NCBI RefSeq assembly: GCF_013201035.1
Contig: NZ_CP053707.1
Span: 2,294,001 to 2,358,000, forward strand
DNA from: Arthrobacter sp. NEB 688
GTDB lineage: Bacteria; Actinomycetota; Actinomycetes; Actinomycetales; Dermatophilaceae
Direction of reading: 5' to 3'
Length of the DNA: 64,000 nucleotides
Numbering within the stretch: position 1 is the stretch's first letter; the number at the start of each line of letters is the position of its first letter. Positions 54,574 through 61,909 of this stretch are shown piece after piece. The position numbers and the translations under genes were made by a program. The notes beneath the pieces were generated by a model. The model had not been told where the DNA came from, did not search any database, and worked only from the letters and a program-made list of their open reading frames with translations.

Positions 54574-56304
54574 CTAGGGCCGCGTGATCGCCACGTCCGT
54601 CGAGCCCGGCAGCACGTAGACGTGGGTCGACGAGGCCGGGTACCAGCGGGTCGCCCCGTCCCAGGCGCCGCCCGAGCTGACGAAGGCGAAGTTGAACGTC
54701 GGGGTGCCCTGGACGGTGGTGCTCCACCAGTGCCGGCCGTTGAGGTAGCCCTCGTAGGTCATCGCGCGGTCGCCGGTCAGGCCGTTCCACGGGTGCATCG
54801 TGTAGCCCGTGGCGGAGGCGGGCTCCGCGTAGTGCACGGTGACGCGCTGGCGGTAGCGGGCGATGAAGGCGGCGTAGCGCGACATCCCGAGTCCCGACGA
54901 GACGTCCCCGACGCGCAGGACGGTGAGGCCGGTGTAGGGGGCGTAGTCGAAGGCGTTGACGATGGTGTCCCAGCCGGCGTTCGTGGCGACCCCTCCGGAC
55001 AGCGCGTTCTCGCCCTTGATCGTCACCCCGAGCGACTGGGCGTGCTGGGCCACCCAGAAGACGAGGTCCTGCGCACCGGACCACGCCGGCGAGGAGTAGG
55101 TGTTGGTCATCTCGAGACAGGTGAAGTGCAGGACGACCTGGCGCGTCGTGGCCACCTGCTTCGCCAGGCCGACGACCTTCGTGTAGCCGTGCCCGGTCGC
55201 GGCGGCGTCCATGTCGACCGACGTCTGCACGAGACCGGCGGCGACCTCGGCCGCCCGCGGGTACGAGGGGTTGGTCATCGCCCAGTGGACGCCCGGGACC
55301 TTGTAGCCCAGCGGGGCGTTGCCGAAGGACGACCCGAGCGCCCCCGACACGGCGTCGAGGACGGTCTTCCCGTGGGTCACCAGGCTCTGGTTGTACCAGT
55401 CGACGAAGTCCTTCCCGTACTTCACGGCGCGGTAGGAGTTGGAGGTGAAGAAGCCGGTTCCGTCCGAGGGCGGGGTGATCTGGCTCGTGGAGGTCAGCGA
55501 GGTGCCCCACGCGGTGTTGACGCTCGCGAGCGTGCCGTACTTCGTGAGCATCGCCGAGCGGAAGGACGCGACGGCGAGAGGCGAGTACGACTGCAGCGCA
55601 CCGCGGGTGGGGTACCCGGTGCCGCTGTCGTGGGCGTTGTACGACGGGTAGCGCAGCTCACCGGCGGGACCGAGGGAGACGTTGAGCTCCTGGAGGTCGT
55701 TGGCGTACGTCGTGCCGTAGCGGTTCTTGAAGGCCGTCGCGAAGTCCGCGTACTCGCCGACGACGAGCGGGTCGGCCCACACCTGGAGGGTCTCGCTCGA
55801 GAGGTTGCCCTGCTCGCTGCGGTACCTCAGGCCGTTGCCGTCGAGCGTCACGCCGTTGAGCGTCCGGCCCGTGTACTTCGACCAGACCCACGTGGGCAGC
55901 GGGAAGCTGCACGTGTCGCCGACGTTCCCGCCGCACTGGTGGAAGGACAGGATGGGGACGATCTTCAGGCCCTGGGCCTTGATCTTCGCGAACATCGTGT
56001 CGTAGTACGACCAGTCGAACACCTGGTCCGTGGTCTCGACCTTGCCCCACCACACGTCGACGCTCACGGCGTCCACGCCGTACTCGCGGGCCGTGCGGAT
56101 CTGCGACTCGAAGGTCGGCCACTGGGAGGCGTCGACCCACAGCGGGGCCATGACGTTGGCGGTGAAGGCCGGGTTGTTGGTGGCGGTCGCGGCGGATGCC
56201 GAGGGGGCGGCGGGCAGCATCCCCAGGGCGAGGGCGAGCAGGCCGACGAGGACGAGCCGGGCGCGGGCGACCCGCAGCGCGTGCGGACGGACGGGGACGG
56301 ACAC
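54574..56304 (-). CDS. Secreted GH14 beta-amylase, 576 aa
   Basis: GTG 56304 has a GGAGGT site before it and begins a signal peptide (RARLVLVGLLALALGMLPAA, cleavage near SASAATA). GH14 motifs are visible: ANVMAPLWVDASQWPTF, YGVDAVSVDVWWGKVE, IVPILSFHQCGGNVGDTC, the first catalytic Glu in LGPAGELRYPSYNAH, and the second in IKGENALSGG. The C-terminal 70 residues (WWSTTVQGTPTFNFAFVSS) may be a starch-binding module. The enzyme would release maltose from external starch or glycogen. An operator-like element at 56401 lies 97 bases upstream, at the end of the SulP gene. Confidence 0.9.
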   Translation of the reverse strand: MSVPVRPHALRVARARLVLVGLLALALGMLPAAPSASAATATNNPAFTANVMAPLWVDASQWPTFESQIRTAREYGVDAVSVDVWWGKVETTDQVFDWSYYDTMFAKIKAQGLKIVPILSFHQCGGNVGDTCSFPLPTWVWSKYTGRTLNGVTLDGNGLRYRSEQGNLSSETLQVWADPLVVGEYADFATAFKNRYGTTYANDLQELNVSLGPAGELRYPSYNAHDSGTGYPTRGALQSYSPLAVASFRSAMLTKYGTLASVNTAWGTSLTSTSQITPPSDGTGFFTSNSYRAVKYGKDFVDWYNQSLVTHGKTVLDAVSGALGSSFGNAPLGYKVPGVHWAMTNPSYPRAAEVAAGLVQTSVDMDAAATGHGYTKVVGLAKQVATTRQVVLHFTCLEMTNTYSSPAWSGAQDLVFWVAQHAQSLGVTIKGENALSGGVATNAGWDTIVNAFDYAPYTGLTVLRVGDVSSGLGMSRYAAFIARYRQRVTVHYAEPASATGYTMHPWNGLTGDRAMTYEGYLNGRHWWSTTVQGTPTFNFAFVSSGGAWDGATRWYPASSTHVYVLPGSTDVAITRP

Positions 56305-56400
56305 CGGGGGACCTCCGGGGGAGAGGGGCGCGGAACGAGCGCCGGGCCGGGGGCCGGGGCTCGCGACGGTGCGAGCGGAGCAGGACGGCCGGACTCTAGT

Positions 56401-56413
56401 GGAAGCGTTTACG
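56401..56413. promoter_or_regulatory. LacI/CcpA-like operator upstream of beta-amylase
   Basis: GGAAGCGTTTACG (CGTAAACGCTTCC on the minus strand) resembles the catabolite or LacI-family consensus built on AANCGNTT. It lies upstream of the beta-amylase start and overlaps the stop of the SulP gene (56409). The sequence differs from the palindrome at 37457, so another regulator is likely. Confidence 0.4.
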
Positions 56414-58148
56414 CCTCGCATCCGGAGCGGGCGGCCTTGACGCCCGCGGCGATGGAGTGCCACAGGTGGTGGGGCCCGAGCTCGTCGACGAGACCGGAGC
56501 GCTCCAGCACCCCGCGCACGTCGGACAGCACGCGCACGAGGTGGACGTCGACCCCCTTGCGGCGCAGCGAGCGGACCAGGTGGGCCAGCCGGTCGCAGGT
56601 CGTCGAGTCCATCTGGTTGGTGGCCTCGAGGTCGAGGACCAGGGTGGCGCCGCCGTCGCGGTCCCGGCGGCGCAGGGCGAGCTGCTCCACCTGCGCGAGC
56701 ACCGTCGAGGCGTTGGCCCAGAACAGCGGTCCGTCGGGGCGGACGACGACGACGCCGGCGTAGGTGCGTCGGGTCGGGTCCGAGCGGAGCGAGCCCCAGG
56801 CCGCCTTCTCGTCCTCGACCCGCCCCATCTCGTCGACGCGCACCTGCACCGAGCGGTAGACCAGCCCGAGCACCGACTGCGCGACCGCGACGAGGAGCCC
56901 GTTGAGCGGCCCGAGGACGAGCACGCCGACCAGCGCCACGACCGCCGCGACGAAGTCGTTGCGGCGCACCCGCCGGTAGCGGGCGAAAGCGCCGGGGTGG
57001 ACGAGCCCCCAGACGGCCCGGATGACGACGGCGGACAGGACGGTGCGCGGCAGGTCCGCCAGCAGGCCGGTCGCGGCCACGAGGAAGCCGAGCGTCGCGA
57101 CCGCCGCCGTGATGCCGCTCAGCTGCGTCCAGGCCCCGGCGCTCGCGTTGGCCGCGGTCTTGGACAGGGAGCCGCCGACCCCCATCCCGCCGAAGGCGCC
57201 GGAGGCGAGGTTGGCCGCGCCGTGGGCGACGAGCTCACGGTCGTCGGTGCGCGCGTCGACGTCCTCGGCGGAGAACAGGCGCACGGCGGCCAGCCCCTCG
57301 GCCACGGCGACCGCGGCGATCGCGACCCCGCCGGTCACGAGCCCGGACAGCAGGTGCGGGTCCACGGCGGGCAGCCGCGGCACGGGGAGGCCGCTCGGTA
57401 CGGCGCCGACCGTCCGCACGCCGAGCTCGGCGAGACCCGCCCACCGGGCCGCCACGACGCCGCCGACGAGGACCACGAGCGACCACGGAACCCGTGGTGC
57501 CAGGCGGTGACCGCCGAAGAGCACGAGCAGGGCGACGGCGCCCACGGCGAGCGTCGGACCGTCGGCACCACCGATTCCGCGCACGAGGGCGACGAGGCGG
57601 TCGCCGAGGGTGCCGACGGGAGCCGGCAGACCGGCCAGCGCCGGCACCTCACCGACGACGATGAGCACGACGAGGCCGGCGACGAACCCCGTGACGATCG
57701 GCTCGCTGAGGAACTGCGCGACCCAGCCGAGCCGCAGGAGACCTGCCACGACGAGGACCACGCCGGCGACGAGGGCCAGCCCCGACGTCAGCCCGACGGC
57801 GGCCGCGGGGTCGCCTCCCGAGAGCACCCGGACGATGGACCCGGACAGCACCGACACGGTGGAGACCGGACCGACGAAAAGCACCTTGGACGAACCGAAC
57901 ACGGCGTAGGCGAGCAGTGCGGGAGGCAACGTCCAGAGCCCCACGACGAGCGGGACGCCGGCGACCGCCGCGTACCCGAGCGACTGCGGGACGGCGAGGG
58001 AGGCGACGAGGAGCCCGGCGAGGACGTCGCCCGTCAGGTGGCCGCGCGGGTAGTGGCGCAGCGACCGGAGGTTCTCCGGGACGAGCGGCAGCGACGCGGG
58101 CACCCCACCATCCTGCTCCCGGTCGTGGGTCGGCGGGGTCGCTTCCAC
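56409..58148 (-). CDS. SulP-family anion transporter with STAS domain, 579 aa
   Basis: The start is uncertain: GTG 58148 is chosen, GTG 58103 or a TTG at 58247 are alternatives. The SulP signature is clear: GHLTGDVLAGLLVASLAVPQ and SLGYAAVAGVPLVVGLWTLP, followed by about ten membrane helices. The motif GGMGVGGSLSKTAANASAGA appears near the middle. The cytoplasmic STAS domain is at the end (LVLDLEATNQMDSTTCDRLA). Family members move sulfate, bicarbonate or other anions, with proton or sodium coupling. It lies upstream of the beta-amylase on the same strand, but a functional link is unlikely. Confidence 0.88.
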   Translation of the reverse strand: MEATPPTHDREQDGGVPASLPLVPENLRSLRHYPRGHLTGDVLAGLLVASLAVPQSLGYAAVAGVPLVVGLWTLPPALLAYAVFGSSKVLFVGPVSTVSVLSGSIVRVLSGGDPAAAVGLTSGLALVAGVVLVVAGLLRLGWVAQFLSEPIVTGFVAGLVVLIVVGEVPALAGLPAPVGTLGDRLVALVRGIGGADGPTLAVGAVALLVLFGGHRLAPRVPWSLVVLVGGVVAARWAGLAELGVRTVGAVPSGLPVPRLPAVDPHLLSGLVTGGVAIAAVAVAEGLAAVRLFSAEDVDARTDDRELVAHGAANLASGAFGGMGVGGSLSKTAANASAGAWTQLSGITAAVATLGFLVAATGLLADLPRTVLSAVVIRAVWGLVHPGAFARYRRVRRNDFVAAVVALVGVLVLGPLNGLLVAVAQSVLGLVYRSVQVRVDEMGRVEDEKAAWGSLRSDPTRRTYAGVVVVRPDGPLFWANASTVLAQVEQLALRRRDRDGGATLVLDLEATNQMDSTTCDRLAHLVRSLRRKGVDVHLVRVLSDVRGVLERSGLVDELGPHHLWHSIAAGVKAARSGCEA

Positions 58149-58366
58149 GGGTGCGGAATCCGTAGGACCGATGACAGCACGGGCCGTCGGGACGCGTCCA
58201 TCGGATGCTCGGACAGTCGCCCTCCACCGTTCGGAGGAGGGTGACAACGGTGTCCGTCAAGCGCCACTCTCGGCTTCGTAAAGGATTGGTCAAGTGACGG
58301 TCGAGAACTGCTCTGGGTCACTACTTTTCGAGGAGCAACGGGACGGACCCCGGCAAAGGAGATCAG

Positions 58367-59455
58367 GTGAGCGTGTCAGTCGTCACGGTGGACGGAGCCG
58401 TCGTCCGGGTGTCGGGCCAGGCCTTTCGCGAGACCTTCTCGCAGCGGTCGTCGGGGCGGACGGCCGAGTCCGATGGTGACGTCACCACGAGCTCCTCGAC
58501 GCCCCTCGCCACGGGATCCGTGGCCCTCAAGCACCAGGCCGCCCAGGACGCCGGTGCGGGTCGCCTCACCCTCACCCACGCCACGGCCGCCAAGTCGGCC
58601 CTCGCCGAGTCCATCCTCGACGCGGAGGACGCTCTGACGTCCGTGCACCGCTCGTGGTTCGCCCCGGCCCAGCGCCCCTGCGGGCCGCGCCCCGACCGGG
58701 TCGACGAGTCGACGATCGTCGCCCGTCACGCGGAGGCCGCCGTCCGCGGTGTGCCGTGGTTCGACGTGTCGAAGCGCCGCCAGGCCGCGCAGATCGCCCG
58801 CCGTCTCGCCCACGCGGACATCGACATCGCGCGCCGCGCCGCCGAGGAGCGCGTGCAGGCGGAGGAGCGCCGCCTCGACGCGTGGTGGAACGCCCTGTGC
58901 GCCAACGACCCCACCGTCGTCACCGAGCACGTGAACGGCGTCTTCGCGGGCGAGTCCGGCCCACGCGCCGCGGCGCTCGGGGCGGCCGGTCCCGTCCTCG
59001 AGGTCGCCGTCCTCGCCCCCGGCGAGCACGTCCTCCCGGCGGAGGAGGTGCGGATGGGTGCCGCCCGCACGCTGACCATCCGGCGTGCATCGGCCGGCCA
59101 CCGCTCCGAGCTGTACCGCCAGCACGTCGCGGGGCTGCTCGTGGCGACGGCGCGACGCGCCCTCGCGGCGGCGCCGGGCGCCGGCTCCGTCCGCGTCCAC
59201 GTGCTGCGCTCCACCTGCTCCGGCCCCTACGACGACGTCTCCCTGCTCGCCGTCGCCGAGATCGCCCGCGAGGACCTGCACCGCGCCGACTTCGGCCTCG
59301 ACGCCGTCTCCCTGCTGGCGCGCATCGGCCGGGGGACCGTGCTCGGCACGGGGGGCGCCGAGGCGGCGATGGAGCCGGTCGGCCTCGACGTCGTCCCCGG
59401 TCTCGCCGAGCGCCTCGCTGAGCTGTGCTGCGCCGAGCGCCAGGCGTCCGCCTGA
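58367..59455 (+). CDS. Hypothetical protein, 362 aa
   Basis: GTG 58367 has AAAGGAGATCAG directly upstream, a strong ribosome site. The N-terminal 90 residues are Ser/Thr/Ala-rich (TSSSTPLATGSVALKHQAAQ). A long helical part follows with many Arg and Ala (RQAAQIARRLAHADIDIARR), then a compact domain (LEVAVLAPGEHVLPAEEVRM, LYRQHVAGLLVATARRALA). It is soluble, with no export signal. No family recognised with a function. It has 110 bases of upstream sequence that should contain the promoter. Confidence 0.7.
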   Translation: MSVSVVTVDGAVVRVSGQAFRETFSQRSSGRTAESDGDVTTSSSTPLATGSVALKHQAAQDAGAGRLTLTHATAAKSALAESILDAEDALTSVHRSWFAPAQRPCGPRPDRVDESTIVARHAEAAVRGVPWFDVSKRRQAAQIARRLAHADIDIARRAAEERVQAEERRLDAWWNALCANDPTVVTEHVNGVFAGESGPRAAALGAAGPVLEVAVLAPGEHVLPAEEVRMGAARTLTIRRASAGHRSELYRQHVAGLLVATARRALAAAPGAGSVRVHVLRSTCSGPYDDVSLLAVAEIAREDLHRADFGLDAVSLLARIGRGTVLGTGGAEAAMEPVGLDVVPGLAERLAELCCAERQASA

Positions 59456-59457
59456 CC

Positions 59458-59823
59458 ATGCGCTTCGTCACGCCCCCCACCTGGCCCCCCATGCCCGAGG
59501 GCTGGCTGCCCGACCCCGGGTGGCGCCCGGAGCCCGGGTGGCCGCCCGCGCCGAAGGGCTGGAGCTTCTGGGAGAACGACTACGGCGTCGCCGTGCCCGG
59601 CCCCGCGGGCCTCTACGGGACGCGTCCGCGCCTGCTCACCGGTCTGGGCATCGTCCTGGCGATCGCCACCGGCCTCCTCGGCTTCTACCTCGGGTCCGGC
59701 GGGGCCGCCTCCGCGGACGCCCAGGCCCCCGCCCCGGTCCGGACCGTCGTGTCCTCGCCCGGGGCCTCCTCGACCACGGCGCCGCCGACCGTCCTGTCCC
59801 CGGGCCCGGTTCCGTCCGAGTAG
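59458..59823 (+). CDS. Small single-pass membrane protein with PGW repeats, 121 aa
   Basis: ATG 59458 follows the previous stop by two bases. The N-terminal 45 residues hold Pro-Gly-Trp repeats (PEGWLPDPGWRPEPGWPPAP), resembling the DUF2510-type ligand-binding segment. One membrane helix follows (LLTGLGIVLAIATGLLGFYL), then a Ser/Thr/Pro-rich exported tail. Likely co-transcribed with the upstream gene and followed by a strong terminator. Confidence 0.7.
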   Translation: MRFVTPPTWPPMPEGWLPDPGWRPEPGWPPAPKGWSFWENDYGVAVPGPAGLYGTRPRLLTGLGIVLAIATGLLGFYLGSGGAASADAQAPAPVRTVVSSPGASSTTAPPTVLSPGPVPSE

Positions 59824-59864
59824 GGGGTCCGCCCGCACCTGTCGAGCTCGAGCGGGCGGACCCC
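59824..59864 (+). terminator. Strong hairpin terminator
   Basis: GGGGTCCGCCCGC (59824-59836) pairs perfectly over 13 bases with 59852-59864, loop 15 bases. It sits directly after the stop of the 121-aa gene and before the aldo/keto reductase ATG at 59880. Confidence 0.8.
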
Positions 59865-59879
59865 TCCTACTGTGGGGTC

Positions 59880-60890
59880 ATGGAGTTCCGATACCTCGGC
59901 AACAGTGGTCTCAAGATCTCGGAGATCACCTACGGCAACTGGCTGACCCACGGGTCACAGGTCGAGAACGAGGCGGCCGCCGCGTGCGTGCGCGCCGCCC
60001 TCGACCACGGCATCAGCACCTTCGACACCGCCGACGTCTACGCCAACACCAAGGCGGAGACCGTCCTCGGCGAGGCCCTCAAGGGCGAGCGGCGCGAGAG
60101 CCTGGAGATCTTCACGAAGGTCTACTGGCCGACCGGCCCCGGCGGCAAGAACGACACCGGCCTCTCGCGCAAGCACATCATGGAGTCGATCAACGGCTCC
60201 CTGCAGCGCCTGCAGACCGACTACGTCGACCTCTACCAGGCCCACCGCTACGACACCGAGACGCCGCTGGAGGAGACGATGCAGGCGTTCGCCGACGTCG
60301 TCCGGCAGGGCAAGGCCCTCTACATCGGGGTCTCGGAGTGGACGGCCGAGCAGATCCGGGCCGGGCACGCGCTCGCGAAGGACCTCGGTGTCCAGCTCAT
60401 CTCGAGCCAGCCGCAGTACTCGATGCTCTGGCGCGTCATCGAGGACGAGGTCGTGCCGGCGAGCAAGGAGCTCGGCATCGGCCAGATCGTCTGGAGCCCC
60501 ATCGCGCAGGGGGTGCTGACCGGGAAGTACAAGCCGGGCGAGGCCCCGCCCGCCGGCTCGCGAGCGACCGACGACAAGGGCGGCGCCGACATGATCAAGC
60601 GCTTCATGGACGACGAGCTGCTGACCCGCGTCCAGAAGCTGCAGCCGATCGCCGACGAGGCCGGCCTGACGATGGCGCAGCTGGCCATCGCGTGGGTGCT
60701 GCAGAACGACAACGTGTCTGCGGCGCTCGTCGGCGCCTCGCGGCCCGAGCAGGTCGAGAGCAACGTCAAGGCCGCGGGCGTGACGCTCGAGCCGTCGGCG
60801 ATGCAGGCCATCGACGACGCGCTCGGTGACTCCGTCGTGCGCGACCCCGCGATGACCGCGCAGAACTCCCCGCAGGCCCGCGTGGCCTGA
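59880..60890 (+). CDS. Aldo/keto reductase (Kv-beta/YghZ-like group), 336 aa
   Basis: The start ATG 59880 lies 15 bases after the terminator. AKR features: FDTADVYANTKAETVLGEAL with the catalytic Asp and Tyr, IFTKVYWPTG (Lys), DYVDLYQAHRYD (His), and IVWSPIAQGVLTGKY. The NADPH-binding end is AALVGASRPEQVESNVKAAG. The KVYWPTGPGGKND stretch places it near the potassium-channel beta-subunit/YghZ branch. It reduces aldehydes with NADPH; the physiological substrate is unknown. Confidence 0.92.
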   Translation: MEFRYLGNSGLKISEITYGNWLTHGSQVENEAAAACVRAALDHGISTFDTADVYANTKAETVLGEALKGERRESLEIFTKVYWPTGPGGKNDTGLSRKHIMESINGSLQRLQTDYVDLYQAHRYDTETPLEETMQAFADVVRQGKALYIGVSEWTAEQIRAGHALAKDLGVQLISSQPQYSMLWRVIEDEVVPASKELGIGQIVWSPIAQGVLTGKYKPGEAPPAGSRATDDKGGADMIKRFMDDELLTRVQKLQPIADEAGLTMAQLAIAWVLQNDNVSAALVGASRPEQVESNVKAAGVTLEPSAMQAIDDALGDSVVRDPAMTAQNSPQARVA

Positions 60891-60919
60891 GCCCGGGACC
60901 GGTGCCCGACCGGGTCAGG
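60886..60919. terminator. Weak hairpin between convergent genes
   Basis: CCTGAGCCCGG pairs with CCGGGTCAGG with one bulge, covering the aldo/keto reductase stop and the stop of the minus-strand gene at 60915. Confidence 0.4.
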
Positions 60920-61889
60920 GAGCGAACGCCGTTCCGTCCCAGACCCGGTCGAGCATCGAGGCGTAGGCGCTGCGGGCGATGTCGTTGCCGGACCAGACGA
61001 GTGCGAGCTCGTCACCCAGCCGGCTGGTGCCCGGCACGAGACCGGCCACCGAGCGCACCCGCGCGAAGGCGTGGTCGGCGCGGCCCGACGGGGCCACCGG
61101 CACCCGTCGGCAGCGGAACGTCGTCGGTGCGAGCACGGTCTCGAGCGGGACCGCGGCCACGTCGCCGAGGTCGCGCTCGACGAAGCCGCGGCCGACGGCG
61201 TCCCACGCGAGGGCCGTCCACTGCTCGGTGACCGAGCCGGGCGAGCCGGCGGTGACCTTGACGCCGAGGCGGTACCCCGGGGTGACGTCGGCGGCGGAGC
61301 GCCCCAGCACGACCGGGTCGGTCTCGGGCTCGGTGGTCACGACCGTCGGGGCCACCCACACCTCGCGCCCGAGCCACGGCATCGGGTCCGGGGGACCCGA
61401 CGTCCCGGCGGGGGGCGCCGGCAGGGCCGCGGCCGGGCCCCAGAGCGGGAGCATCCCACCGATGCCGGCGAGGTCGGCCAGGGCCGCGACGAGCGGTCCC
61501 GCGAGGTCCTCGCGGACGGCGACCGAGAGCGGGACGCCGCCCCCCGCAGGGCCGTCCGGCCGCTGCGTCGCGACGGCGGTGAGGCGCAGCGGCGGGACCG
61601 AGGTGCTCGGCAGGTCGGCGAGGGACTCGGTGGCGAGCCCGAGCGCCGAGCCGATGGTGTCGGTGCGCATCCGGTCCTCGTGCATCCACTCGAGGAGGTT
61701 GAGGTAGCCGCCCACCTCGGTGATGTTCCGCGGCGCGGGGACCCGCGACGGGATGACGTCGCCCTGGGTCGCGAGCCGCCGCAGGAGCATCGCCTGGGCC
61801 TGCTGGATCTCGGGGCTGGTCGCGCCCCTGATCACCTCGGTGAGGGCGAGGACGAGGGCGTCGCCCGCGGCGTCCGGTGTCGTGGTCAT
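60915..61889 (-). CDS. Hypothetical protein, 324 aa
   Basis: ATG 61889 has GAAGGGACAGACACC upstream. The N-terminus is helical (LALTEVIRGATSPEIQQAQA, GGYLNLLEWMHEDRMRTDTI). The rest is beta-rich (REVWVAPTVVTTEPETDPVV, YRLGVKVTAGSPGSVTEQWT). No signal peptide and no known catalytic motif. It lies 20 bases downstream of the OmpA-domain gene on the same strand, so both form an operon that extends beyond the right edge. No family recognised. Confidence 0.65.
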   Translation of the reverse strand: MTTTPDAAGDALVLALTEVIRGATSPEIQQAQAMLLRRLATQGDVIPSRVPAPRNITEVGGYLNLLEWMHEDRMRTDTIGSALGLATESLADLPSTSVPPLRLTAVATQRPDGPAGGGVPLSVAVREDLAGPLVAALADLAGIGGMLPLWGPAAALPAPPAGTSGPPDPMPWLGREVWVAPTVVTTEPETDPVVLGRSAADVTPGYRLGVKVTAGSPGSVTEQWTALAWDAVGRGFVERDLGDVAAVPLETVLAPTTFRCRRVPVAPSGRADHAFARVRSVAGLVPGTSRLGDELALVWSGNDIARSAYASMLDRVWDGTAFAP

Positions 61890-61909
61890 GGTGTCTGTCC
61901 CTTCGCTGG

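Noticed and set aside
52780-56763. A 1327-codon open frame on the plus strand, antisense to the giant gene and the beta-amylase
   Set aside because: Its composition is Gly/Arg/Val/Asp-rich with no motif, and the minus strand carries signal peptide, GH14 motifs and proper starts. It is a GC-driven antisense frame.
56457-58244. A 595-codon plus-strand frame over the SulP gene
   Set aside because: Highly charged, without any hydrophobic core; the opposite strand encodes an evident SulP transporter.
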